Position numbers and translations under genes: made by a program | Notes under the pieces: model-generated | Told to the model about the DNA's origin: nothing | The model's input: the letters and a program-made list of their open reading frames with translations, nothing else | The model's database searches: none | Assembly: GCF_047246645.1 (NCBI RefSeq) | Contig: NZ_JBFOKR010000012.1 | Span: 1 to 64,000, forward strand | Origin: Ferdinandcohnia sp047246645 | Lineage (GTDB): Bacteria > Bacillota > Bacilli > Bacillales > Bacillaceae_L | Length of the DNA stretch: 64,000 nt | Direction of reading: 5' to 3' | Shown here: positions 24,616 through 32,559 of the stretch, piece by piece | Layout: every line of letters begins with the position of its first letter | How positions within the stretch are numbered: the stretch's first letter is position 1

Positions 24616-26511
24616 ATGACTTCATCCTTTTATACAATTGGTATGGCTGGACATATTGATCATGGAAAGACTTCGTTAACCAAAGCACTTACTGGTGTGG
24701 ATACAGATCGGTTGAAAGAAGAAAAGGAACGGCAAATTTCCATTGAACCTGGATATGCTCCACTTGATCTACCAATTGATAGTGAAGTTTCAATTGTTGA
24801 CGTACCTGGACATGAGAGGTTTATACGTCAAATGATTGCTGGTGTAGCAGGCATTGACCTTGTGCTCCTAATAATTGCAGGTGATGAAGGTGTAATGCCC
24901 CAAACGAAGGAACATCTTCAAATTTTAGAGTTTCTAGGTATTACAAACTTACTAGCGGTAATTACGAAAATTGATAAAGTAGAAAATGAATTAGTAGAAC
25001 TCGTTACTGAAGATGTAAAAGAACTTCTAAATGGAACCGTTTTTCGAGGGTCAGATATTCATTGTGTGGATAGTCTAACTGGAAAAGGCATTTCTAATTT
25101 GAAAGACGCAATTGCCAAAAAGGTAATGACTATTAGTCAGCGTAAGGCAACAAATACCTTCCGTTTACCTATCGACCAGAGCTTTACACTTCAAGGGCAC
25201 GGTACAGTTGTAAGAGGTACTATTTTTGAGGGGAAGGTATCGACAAACAGTACGTTAACTCTACTTCCACAAGGAGAGAGAGTAAAAGTAAGACAAATAC
25301 AAGTACATAATAAGAAAGTAGATGAAGCCCAGGCGGGGCAAAGGGCTGCACTCAATATAACCGGTGTACCGAAGGACAATATTCATCGAGGAAATGTCTT
25401 GGTTAATTCTAATCAATATATTGTTACAAAAACAGTTGATATTGCATTACAATTGGTTGATGTTCTTAGCATTCCTTTAAAACAACGGGCACCCATAAAG
25501 CTTTATGTAGGTACAGCTGAAGCCCTTGGAAAAATTGTTTTTTTCGACCGTAATGAGTTAAAAGACACAGCAGATGAAGTGCTTTGTCAAATTCGTCTAG
25601 AGGAAGAAATCGTTGTAAAACGAGGAGACAGATTTATTGTAAGACGGCCAACTCCAGTAGAAACGATTGGTGGCGGATGGATTATCCAACCCCAAGCAGG
25701 AAAATATCGATTTGGTGAAGAAACTATTACTATGCTCAAAAAGCAAAAAGAGAGCTCACCCAAGGAAATGATTTATGGCTTGATTGAAGCTTACAAATTA
25801 GTTACCATCCAACAGCTTACCCAGCTTTCATCATTAACTGAAGTGGAGATAAAACCAATCCTTGCTGACGGTGCTGCAACGAAAGAGCTGATTGAAGTAT
25901 CTTCATCTACCTGGACTTCAACCATTGTCATGAAAGAACTCGAAGATGATATTTTCAACCAGTTAAATGAGTATCACAACATGTACCCTATGCGAATAGG
26001 TATAAGTAAAGCCGAGCTGCTGCAAGTGGTAAGTACAAGCTTTTCTAAATTATTAATTGAGTACGCTCTGAACCAACTACTAGAGGCTGAGAAAGTTCAA
26101 AAGCTTGATCAGTATATAAGTAACAATCTCTTCAAACCGTCTCTTCCTAAAAAAACTGAAAAGATCATGTTGAAGATTATTTCAGAACTAAAGCAAGATG
26201 CTTTATGTCCTGCTAAATGGGAAGATTATAGTAAAGGAACTTCACTTTCGTTTGAAGAAAGAAGCGAATTAAAAACCTTTTTACTAAAAACAGGGCGAGC
26301 ATACCAGTTAACTGATGACACCATTTTGTATCATCAAGCCTTAGAGGATTCTATAAAAGTATTGAAGAAAAATACAGAAGAGAGCTTTAGTCTTAAAGAA
26401 GCTAAAGAAACATTAGGTGTTTCGCGAAAATACCTTGTACCGTTTTTAGAATTGCTAGATGAGATGGGTATAACTGAGCGTATGGATTCAAATCGAGCAT
26501 GGAAGAGCTAA
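24616..26511 (+). CDS. selB: Selenocysteine-specific elongation factor
   Basis: A 631-residue SelB. The N-terminal EF-Tu-like GTPase has G1 GHIDHGKTSL, G3 DVPGHE and G4 TKID. Two beta-barrel domains follow, with the HGTVVRGTIF and GERVKVRQIQVHNK stretches, and the C-terminal half (about 370-631) contains the winged-helix repeats that bind the SECIS hairpin. It carries Sec-tRNA to UGA codons followed by a SECIS. The start MTSSFYTIGMAGHID at 24616 is set by AGAGGAGG 7 bases upstream; the in-frame ATG at 24562 has none. The SelW-like gene follows after 17 bases. selA, the third classical gene, is not nearby. Confidence 0.97.
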   Translation: MTSSFYTIGMAGHIDHGKTSLTKALTGVDTDRLKEEKERQISIEPGYAPLDLPIDSEVSIVDVPGHERFIRQMIAGVAGIDLVLLIIAGDEGVMPQTKEHLQILEFLGITNLLAVITKIDKVENELVELVTEDVKELLNGTVFRGSDIHCVDSLTGKGISNLKDAIAKKVMTISQRKATNTFRLPIDQSFTLQGHGTVVRGTIFEGKVSTNSTLTLLPQGERVKVRQIQVHNKKVDEAQAGQRAALNITGVPKDNIHRGNVLVNSNQYIVTKTVDIALQLVDVLSIPLKQRAPIKLYVGTAEALGKIVFFDRNELKDTADEVLCQIRLEEEIVVKRGDRFIVRRPTPVETIGGGWIIQPQAGKYRFGEETITMLKKQKESSPKEMIYGLIEAYKLVTIQQLTQLSSLTEVEIKPILADGAATKELIEVSSSTWTSTIVMKELEDDIFNQLNEYHNMYPMRIGISKAELLQVVSTSFSKLLIEYALNQLLEAEKVQKLDQYISNNLFKPSLPKKTEKIMLKIISELKQDALCPAKWEDYSKGTSLSFEERSELKTFLLKTGRAYQLTDDTILYHQALEDSIKVLKKNTEESFSLKEAKETLGVSRKYLVPFLELLDEMGITERMDSNRAWKS

Positions 26512-26528
26512 AACAGGAGGTTACAAAC

Positions 26529-26765
26529 ATGAACTATAAAGTATCAATTGAATTTTGCATGCAGTGAAACTACGCACCAAAAGCCGCAGGTCTTGCGGAA
26601 CAATTATTAACACATTTCAGATCAAAAATTTCTAACTTTATCCTCACACCTAGTTCAGGTGGAGTATTTGAAGTAACAGTAAACGGAGAAAATGTATTCT
26701 CCAAAAAAGAAATAGGTAGATTTCCAACTGCTGATGAAATCATTAGTAAAATGGAACAACAATAA
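26529..26765 (+). CDS. selW: SelW-like (Rdx family) selenoprotein, Sec13
   Basis: A 78-residue protein visible only if TGA at 26565-26567 is read as selenocysteine: MNYKVSIEFCMQ, Sec13, NYAPKAAGLAEQLL. It then continues in frame through SSGGVFEVTVNGENVFSKK to TAA. This is the Rdx fold of SelW/SelT/SelH, with the redox motif Cys10-x-x-Sec13 after the first beta strand and the conserved GxFEVxVNG and SKK segments. AGGAGG lies 9 bases before the ATG. A SECIS-like hairpin directly follows the UGA. It is the second gene of the selB operon and probably a small thiol or selenol redox protein. The symbol is by family resemblance. Confidence 0.93.
26565..26604 (+). promoter_or_regulatory. SECIS element in the selW-like gene
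   Basis: After the UGA, CCGCA (26584-26588) and TGCGG (26594-26598) form a stem with loop GGTCT. The loop begins 21 bases from the UGA. The AGGUCU apex matches the SelB-binding loop of E. coli fdhF SECIS as I know it. Confidence 0.85.
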
Positions 26766-26775
26766 GAATTTCATG

Positions 26776-26805
26776 GATGCCTTATCTCAAATAGGGCATC
26801 TTTTA
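26776..26805 (+). terminator. Terminator after selB-selW
   Basis: GATGCCTTAT and ATAGGGCATC pair (one G-T), followed by TTTTATTTT. It closes the selB operon. Confidence 0.8.
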
Positions 26806-26859
26806 TTTTCGCTTATAACGGACATACTAAAGGGAAACTGTCTAAAAAAGGAGCTCAAC

Positions 26860-27777
26860 ATGAAAATCTTATGTATCGATGGAGGCGGGATTCGTGGAGT
26901 ATTTGTCGCTGCCATATTACGTGCAATGGAGCAGGAGTATAAAAAGCCGATTAGTGATATGTTCGATCTGATATCGGGGACAAGCACTGGCTCTATAATT
27001 GCCGCATCATCGATTCTCCAAATAGATATGAGTGACGTCTTAGAGAATTATATAAAATACGGTAAAAAGATTTTTGCTCGTCAAGCAAAAATAGGATTCC
27101 TTAAAAGTGTCTATAGTGATAAATACCTTAGAAGATATATACAAAAAGCTTTCGGAGACATAACCCTAAATGATATATCAAAACCGCTAATTATACCTGC
27201 GGTTGATATTACACATGGTAAACCTTTTGTTCATCGATCCAACTATGGGGAAGACTTAAAAAATGATCATACCATTAAGCTTTGGGATGCAGTCTTATCC
27301 TCTTGCTCAGCTCCAGTCTATTTTCCACCAAATAATATAAATAATAACTACATGGCCATAGATGGTGGGCTATGGGCCAATAATCCATCCCTAGTATGCT
27401 TAACAGAGGCGCTTAGCTACTTCAAAAAGGACACTTCCGAAATAAATATTATGTCCATTGGTACAGGAATACAAAGTATCAATTTTTCGGTTGAAACAGA
27501 GAAGGAGTGGGGTGTTGCTAAATGGTTACCCTTTCACTTACCGTCTATGAAAATGACACCAAAATTACTAGATTTAGCACTTCAGCTATTATCAGAATCT
27601 GTAACCTACCATTGTCACCATCTACTCGGTGATCAGTATTTACGGATAAATGAAGAACTTGGCGGAGAAATTCCTTTCGATGATGTAGAATATATCGAGA
27701 AATTAATCGACCTGGGCAATCGTGCGTATTTCAACAACAGAACCAAAATCCATACATTCTTGAAAAGTACAGAATAA
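26860..27777 (+). CDS. Patatin-like phospholipase
   Basis: A 305-residue patatin-fold lipid acyl hydrolase. The oxyanion loop CIDGGGIRGVF lies at residues 4-14, the nucleophile elbow GTSTGS at about 44-49, and the catalytic Asp in DGGLWANNP near 163. It would deacylate phospholipids in the cytoplasm. Stand-alone enzymes like this occur in many bacilli. The CBASS effector CapV is related, but no cyclic-nucleotide synthase or other defence gene is adjacent, so I do not call it a defence gene. The start MKILCIDGGG at 26860 has AAAGGAG 7 bases upstream; the longer reading from 26734 begins inside the selW-like gene. Confidence 0.88.
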   Translation: MKILCIDGGGIRGVFVAAILRAMEQEYKKPISDMFDLISGTSTGSIIAASSILQIDMSDVLENYIKYGKKIFARQAKIGFLKSVYSDKYLRRYIQKAFGDITLNDISKPLIIPAVDITHGKPFVHRSNYGEDLKNDHTIKLWDAVLSSCSAPVYFPPNNINNNYMAIDGGLWANNPSLVCLTEALSYFKKDTSEINIMSIGTGIQSINFSVETEKEWGVAKWLPFHLPSMKMTPKLLDLALQLLSESVTYHCHHLLGDQYLRINEELGGEIPFDDVEYIEKLIDLGNRAYFNNRTKIHTFLKSTE

Positions 27778-27786
27778 GTGTACTAA

Positions 27787-27815
27787 TTGACAAGTATCGA
27801 AAAATATGATAATTA
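27787..27815 (+). promoter_or_regulatory. Predicted sigma-A promoter of htpG
   Basis: TTGACA at 27787-27792 followed by an AT-rich -10 region (TATGATAATTA, 27805-27815); a TAATTA hexamer gives 17-base spacing. It lies just upstream of the CIRCE operator. Confidence 0.6.
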
Positions 27816-27827
27816 TTTTTATGTGAA

Positions 27828-27854
27828 TTAGCACTCGTACATGAAGAGTGCTAA
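27828..27854 (+). promoter_or_regulatory. CIRCE operator (HrcA) before htpG
   Basis: TTAGCACTC, nine bases, GAGTGCTAA: a perfect match to the CIRCE consensus. It sits between the promoter and the htpG ribosome site, where bound HrcA would block transcription. Confidence 0.97.
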
Positions 27855-27920
27855 AAAAATGTGGAATCATTTAAAACCATACACATATCTACATACTATT
27901 TACTTGAAGGAGAGGTTATT

Positions 27921-29798
27921 ATGGCTAAGAAACAATTCAAAGCAGAGTCTAAAAGGTTATTAGAAATGATGATTAACTCCATTTATACACAGCGTGAAGT
28001 TTTCCTACGAGAACTAATCTCAAACGCTAGTGATGCGATTGACAAGATCTACTATAAGGCATTAACAGATGATCGCTACCAGTTTGATAAGGATAGTTAC
28101 TTTATCAAAATATCAGCAAATAAGGAAAATCGCACACTAACTATTTCTGATACTGGTATTGGAATGACCAAAGAAGAACTCGAGGCAAACTTGGGTACCA
28201 TTGCAAAAAGTGGTTCTTTAGCTTTTAAAAATGAAAATGAACTAAAAGATGGTCATGATATTATTGGTCAATTTGGTGTTGGATTTTATGCTGCATTTAT
28301 GGTTGCAGACGTCGTTACTGTTATTTCTAAATCTCTAGGTAGTGACGAAGCATATAAATGGGAATCCAAAGGTGCAGATGGATATACCATCGTCCCAGTT
28401 GAAAAAGAAAATGTTGGTACCGATATTATTTTAAAAATAAAAGAGAATACAGAAGACGATTCCTATGACGAATTTTTAGAAGAATACCGTTTAAAAGCGA
28501 TTATTAAAAAATATTCGGATTTTATTCGCTATCCTATTAAAATGGATATAACAACAAGCAAACCTAAAGAGGATAGTGAGAATGAGTACGAGGACGTAGT
28601 AGAAGAGCAAATCATTAATAGCATGGTTCCGATTTGGAGAAAGAATAAAAGTGAACTAACTGATGAGGATTATGAAAAATTCTACAATGAAAAGCACTAC
28701 GGTTTCGATAAACCGCTCAAGCACATTCATATTAGTGTAGACGGTACGATTCGCTACAATGCGATTCTCTATATCCCTGAAAACATTCCGTTTGATTACT
28801 ACTCAAAGGAATTTGAAAAGGGACTCGAGCTATACTCAAACGGTGTCCTTATTATGAATAAGTGTGGCGACTTGTTGCCAGATCACTTTAGTTTTGTTAA
28901 GGGTATGGTAGATTCAGAGGATTTATCACTGAATATCTCAAGAGAGATGCTGCAGCATGACAGACAACTAAAGCTTATCGCTAAGAACATCAGCAAGAAA
29001 ATTAAGAGTGAGCTCCAGAGCTTATTAAAAAATGAACGCGAAAAGTATGAAACGTTTTATAAGAGCTTTGGTAGACAACTTAAGTTTGGGGTGTACAGCG
29101 ATTTCGGAGCTAATAAAGAAACGTTGCAGGATCTCCTACTGTTCCATTCATCGAAAGAGAAAAAGCTTGTTTCTCTAGATGAATATGTAGCAAGAATGCC
29201 AGAGGATCAAAAATATATCTACTATGCAACTGGTGAATCTGTTGAACGCATTGAAAAATTACCTCAAACAGAATTAGTTGCTGATAAGGGCTATGAAATT
29301 CTTTATTTCACAGAGGACATTGATGAGTTTGCTATAAAAATGCTATTGTCTTATAAAGAAAAAGAGTTTAAATCTGTATCTAGTAGTGACCTGGGATTTG
29401 AACCTGAAGATAATAATGAGACTGACGAAGAGAAAAATGAAAACAAAGAACTCTTTGACTATATGAAAAATTCACTTTCTGGCAAAGTTACAGACGTTCG
29501 TGTCTCTAAACGCCTCAAAACACATCCTGTATGTTTATCTACAGATGGTGAGATTTCAATTGAGATGGAAAAAATCATTAATGCAATGCCTGATAATCAA
29601 AATGTAAAAGCTGACAAAGTTCTTGAGATAAATGTAAATCACGAGGTGTTCCAGTCCTTAAAAACTGCCTTCGAAACAGATAAAGCTAAACTAGACTTAT
29701 ATACACATCTTTTATATAACCAAGCACTACTTATCGAAGGACTGCCACTACAAGATCCAGTTGAATTTACAAATGATATCTGTAAGATCATGGTGTAA
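27921..29798 (+). CDS. htpG: Hsp90-family chaperone HtpG
   Basis: A 625-residue ATP-dependent chaperone, full length for bacterial Hsp90. The N-terminal GHKL ATPase shows NASDAIDK, DTGIGMT and GQFGVGFYAAF. The middle domain includes RGMVDSEDL-like KGMVDSEDLSLNISREML, and the C-terminal dimerisation domain ends near 625. The start MAKKQFKAESK at 27921 is set by GAAGGAGAGG upstream; the reading from 27861 would begin just 7 bases beyond the CIRCE. Expression should be heat-induced through HrcA. B. subtilis htpG, in contrast, is described as HrcA-independent. Confidence 0.97.
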   Translation: MAKKQFKAESKRLLEMMINSIYTQREVFLRELISNASDAIDKIYYKALTDDRYQFDKDSYFIKISANKENRTLTISDTGIGMTKEELEANLGTIAKSGSLAFKNENELKDGHDIIGQFGVGFYAAFMVADVVTVISKSLGSDEAYKWESKGADGYTIVPVEKENVGTDIILKIKENTEDDSYDEFLEEYRLKAIIKKYSDFIRYPIKMDITTSKPKEDSENEYEDVVEEQIINSMVPIWRKNKSELTDEDYEKFYNEKHYGFDKPLKHIHISVDGTIRYNAILYIPENIPFDYYSKEFEKGLELYSNGVLIMNKCGDLLPDHFSFVKGMVDSEDLSLNISREMLQHDRQLKLIAKNISKKIKSELQSLLKNEREKYETFYKSFGRQLKFGVYSDFGANKETLQDLLLFHSSKEKKLVSLDEYVARMPEDQKYIYYATGESVERIEKLPQTELVADKGYEILYFTEDIDEFAIKMLLSYKEKEFKSVSSSDLGFEPEDNNETDEEKNENKELFDYMKNSLSGKVTDVRVSKRLKTHPVCLSTDGEISIEMEKIINAMPDNQNVKADKVLEINVNHEVFQSLKTAFETDKAKLDLYTHLLYNQALLIEGLPLQDPVEFTNDICKIMV

Positions 29799-29806
29799 TA
29801 AGGTAG

Positions 29807-29834
29807 GCTCACGAAATAATTTCGTGAGCTTTTT
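29807..29834 (+). terminator. Terminator of htpG
   Basis: GCTCACGAAAT and ATTTCGTGAGC stem with a short loop, then TTTTTC. Confidence 0.9.
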
Positions 29835-29963
29835 CTGTATCATCAAAGTTATATCAAAATTTATCTGAAAGATAAAACTTTACAATTGGATGTAACTTCC
29901 TTTTCTTTACCTGCGTCTAAGAAGTGAAACCAAAATTCACAGGTAAAAAAGGAGAATTAAAAA

Positions 29964-31073
29964 ATGAAAAAGAGAAACAAGTGGAATCTAGTTGTGGGGT
30001 CAGCATTCGTTTTCGCATTATTAACAGGTTGTGGAACAGGAGCAAGTACTGATAAAACACAAGGAGCAGAGACTGCTGAAAAAGCCGAAGTAAAGGCAAA
30101 CTTCCATACTTCAATCGAAACAAAGGAAGAAGGAAACTCTGTTTTTGTAACTTACAAATTCAAAAATACCTCAGGTAAATCACAGAAACTAACAATACCT
30201 TCAGGCTTACAAGTGGACTACATCTTATATGATAAAGAAGGAAAAAAACTAAGACAATATTCAAACGAAGTAGTGTCTACTCAAGCCATTGAAGAACTAG
30301 TTTTGAAAAATGATGAGGAAATAATACAAGAGTTTCAAATTGATGGCCTTGAAAAAGGGGAGTATGTCCTGGAAGTATTTTTAAGAGCTGATGAAGACCC
30401 TGGATTAGTTAAAACAGATATCATCATAAATGAATCACTGTATACAGAAGGAAGTGGAGTTCTTGTAGGTCAAATTGACCCACATAGTGTAGAAATTAAA
30501 ATGAATGGCACTGCTTCTGCCTTCCAATTAAGTGATGAAGCTATCCAGCAGCTATCTTCCTTGGAAGATGGCGATACAATTTCATTTGTTTATTCTAAAG
30601 AGGGCGACGTACAAACAATTAAAAGTTTTACTCTAGGAAATGGTTCAGAGAAAATCTCTTTAACGAAGTCATTATTAGAAGTGGATCAAAAATTAGTAGA
30701 TTTGCATACATCTTTTAGAGAGACTCGAGACATTAACGTACTAAAATCGATTACTCCCTTTGAGGTTTTCAAGTTATATATGTATACAAAAGCTGGAGAA
30801 GATTATGAAACTCTTTACCATTTCCACAATAAAGCTGATGCAATTGTTGATGTAGACACTTTTAAGAAAGAAAATATGACAAGTGAAGCATCTAAACAAA
30901 AAAATGACTTTATGCTTAAATTGGATCAAGTTAGAGAATTCCAAGTCGTAAAAACGGATGAAAATCGCGTTTTAATTTCCTTTACATTACCAAACGAAAC
31001 TACAACATTAGAATTTAAACTTTCTAAAGGTGAAAATGGTGTTTGGCAGGCACTTTGGAACCCGTTTCAATAA
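29964..31073 (+). CDS. Lipoprotein with BsuPI domain
   Basis: A 369-residue secreted lipoprotein. The signal peptide ends in lipobox LLTGC (Cys23), followed by a Thr/Ala/Glu linker. Residues about 45-140 match the BsuPI (intracellular proteinase inhibitor) domain: VTYKFKNTSGKSQKLTIPS, VDYILYDKEGKKLRQYSN and a closing GLEKGEYVLEVF. The C-terminal about 200 residues are an unrecognised mixed domain with helix TPFEVFKLYMYTKAGEDYETLYH. BsuPI domains on lipoproteins are frequent in bacilli, and their target is unknown. It has its own terminator and AAGGAG ribosome site. Confidence 0.82.
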   Translation: MKKRNKWNLVVGSAFVFALLTGCGTGASTDKTQGAETAEKAEVKANFHTSIETKEEGNSVFVTYKFKNTSGKSQKLTIPSGLQVDYILYDKEGKKLRQYSNEVVSTQAIEELVLKNDEEIIQEFQIDGLEKGEYVLEVFLRADEDPGLVKTDIIINESLYTEGSGVLVGQIDPHSVEIKMNGTASAFQLSDEAIQQLSSLEDGDTISFVYSKEGDVQTIKSFTLGNGSEKISLTKSLLEVDQKLVDLHTSFRETRDINVLKSITPFEVFKLYMYTKAGEDYETLYHFHNKADAIVDVDTFKKENMTSEASKQKNDFMLKLDQVREFQVVKTDENRVLISFTLPNETTTLEFKLSKGENGVWQALWNPFQ

Positions 31074-31082
31074 TTAGATTGT

Positions 31083-31121
31083 AAAACACATTATTTCGCA
31101 AGCGAAATAATGTGTTTTTAT
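31083..31121 (+). terminator. Terminator of the BsuPI lipoprotein gene
   Basis: AAACACATTATTTCGC pairs perfectly with GCGAAATAATGTGTTT around AA; a T-run follows. Confidence 0.92.
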
Positions 31122-31193
31122 TTTTTAAATTTTTGAAACACTTAGCTTAGGTCACTCGTCAATACATATAGAAAAATAATTGGGGGTACTATC

Positions 31194-31751
31194 GTGAAAC
31201 CTCTTGAACATTTGGAAGAAGACTTTCTAAACATAGATCGTGATATATGGTTAGAGTACATCATGAACACTTACGGCCTTAGCTTGAAGAAACTAGCTTA
31301 TACGTACCTTAAAGATTGGCAAAAGGCAGAAGATGTTGTGCAAGATGTTTTTATTACCTGTTATACGAAGATTGATAGTTTTAGAGGGGAATGCTCTTTA
31401 AAGACATGGATTTATCGTATAACAATTAATAAATGCAAAGATAACTTAAAAAGCTCAGCCTTTAAAACAGGATTTTTGGATAGTTTCTTACTCAGTAAAC
31501 TGATTTCGAAAGATAAAAACCCTGAGGAAGCAGTCCTTCAAGGGAGTGAAATGGATACACTTTCTTCTCATGTTTTACAACTACCTGTTAAGTATCGAGA
31601 AGTCGTTATTTTACGTTATTTCGATGAGCTTTCTGTGCCAGAAATAAGTCAGCTTTTAGTACTTAATCAAAATACTATTCGAACAAGATTAAAACGAGCG
31701 AGATTATTATTGAAGAAGGCACTTGAGAGGATAGATGAAAATGGAAGATAA
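31194..31751 (+). CDS. ECF-type RNA polymerase sigma factor
   Basis: A 185-residue group IV sigma factor with region 2 (AYTYLKDWQKAEDVVQDVF ... LKTWIYRITINKCKD, about 35-90) and region 4 (LPVKYREVVILRYFDELSVPEI with helix-turn-helix NTIRTRLKRA, about 127-170). There is no region 3 and no fused anti-sigma. The start is GTG at 31194, with GGGGG upstream. It overlaps the next gene by 17 bases, the usual arrangement with a cognate anti-sigma factor. The overall look is that of the SigW/SigV/SigX relatives of Bacillus, but I cannot assign it to a named one. Likely target genes include the following cluster. Confidence 0.93.
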   Translation: MKPLEHLEEDFLNIDRDIWLEYIMNTYGLSLKKLAYTYLKDWQKAEDVVQDVFITCYTKIDSFRGECSLKTWIYRITINKCKDNLKSSAFKTGFLDSFLLSKLISKDKNPEEAVLQGSEMDTLSSHVLQLPVKYREVVILRYFDELSVPEISQLLVLNQNTIRTRLKRARLLLKKALERIDENGR

Positions 31752-32424
31752 ACTAAAAAAACTTAAACAAGACATGGAGACAAATTTTTTTGCAGAAATA
31801 GAGTTCTCTGAGAAAGAAAAAGAGCGTGTTTGGTCGGCACTTAGCCGAAAAAAAGACAAGAAATTTTCTCGTTGGTTTCCACCTATTTTAACATTTGCTT
31901 TTTCCATATGTGTCGTGTTTTTTCTAGGACAGTATGTCTTACAGCATTTTGAAAATGAAAAACTAAACAACAATCTAGCTACACAAACAAATTCTCCGCA
32001 ACCGGTTGAACGCTTAACAGCAAAAGGAGGATTTTATGACCCTGTTGAAATCATAGAGGGAAAAATAAAAACAACAGTGGGTGGGGTTTATCAAGATGGA
32101 TTTATTAATGAAAATGTGAAAACTATTTGCAGATTTATCGATTATAAAAATCGATGTGGAAATCCTTTTTATTATTTTATCGAAGACCATTCTACCGTAG
32201 AAGAAGCTTTTCTAGAACTACAAAACCATTTACCTATGGATTCTATTGTCATTAATTCTGTTAATATACCAAAAGTTGGATTTGTTTATAACTTATATAG
32301 TGATCAATTCGAAAAAAAGCTCCGAAGAAAAAACGGGAACTATCATGTCGTATTTAAAATAAACGAAGAGGGAAAGGTATTTGCTGCTACTACTGGTATA
32401 AATACGTATGGAGTTATAGAGTAA
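31735..32424 (+). CDS. Putative anti-sigma factor with extracytoplasmic sensor domain
   Basis: A 229-residue protein: a charged cytoplasmic segment (1-43), one transmembrane helix (about 45-66, PPILTFAFSICVVFFLGQYV), and an extracytoplasmic domain to 229. It overlaps the sigma gene and has the right topology for an anti-sigma factor, though no zinc-binding ZAS motif is seen. The outer domain contains KGGFYD, CRFIDYKNRCGNPFYYFIED and AFLELQNHLPMDS. A similar domain recurs in the secreted protein at 34433-35086, suggesting a common ligand or a binding pair. The first ATG at 31735 is used; a second ATG six bases on is equally plausible. Confidence 0.78.
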   Translation: MKMEDKLKKLKQDMETNFFAEIEFSEKEKERVWSALSRKKDKKFSRWFPPILTFAFSICVVFFLGQYVLQHFENEKLNNNLATQTNSPQPVERLTAKGGFYDPVEIIEGKIKTTVGGVYQDGFINENVKTICRFIDYKNRCGNPFYYFIEDHSTVEEAFLELQNHLPMDSIVINSVNIPKVGFVYNLYSDQFEKKLRRKNGNYHVVFKINEEGKVFAATTGINTYGVIE

Positions 32425-32431
32425 TGAATCG

Positions 32432-32457
32432 CCACCTGTCAACCAGGTGGTTTTTTT
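32432..32457 (+). terminator. Terminator after the anti-sigma gene
   Basis: CCACCTG and CAGGTGG stem with TCAAC loop, then TTTTTTT. Confidence 0.88.
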
Positions 32458-32559
32458 ATTAGCGAAGATTATTAATTTATTTTTATTGTAATGAATATGA
32501 ACCAGATTCGGGATGATAGTCGTCATTAGTAATACCAATAAAGAAGGGGGCAAACGTAG

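Noticed and set aside
26860..27777. CBASS-type anti-phage effector
   Set aside because: No CD-NTase, ubiquitin-like or other defence gene is adjacent; a stand-alone patatin is common in bacilli.
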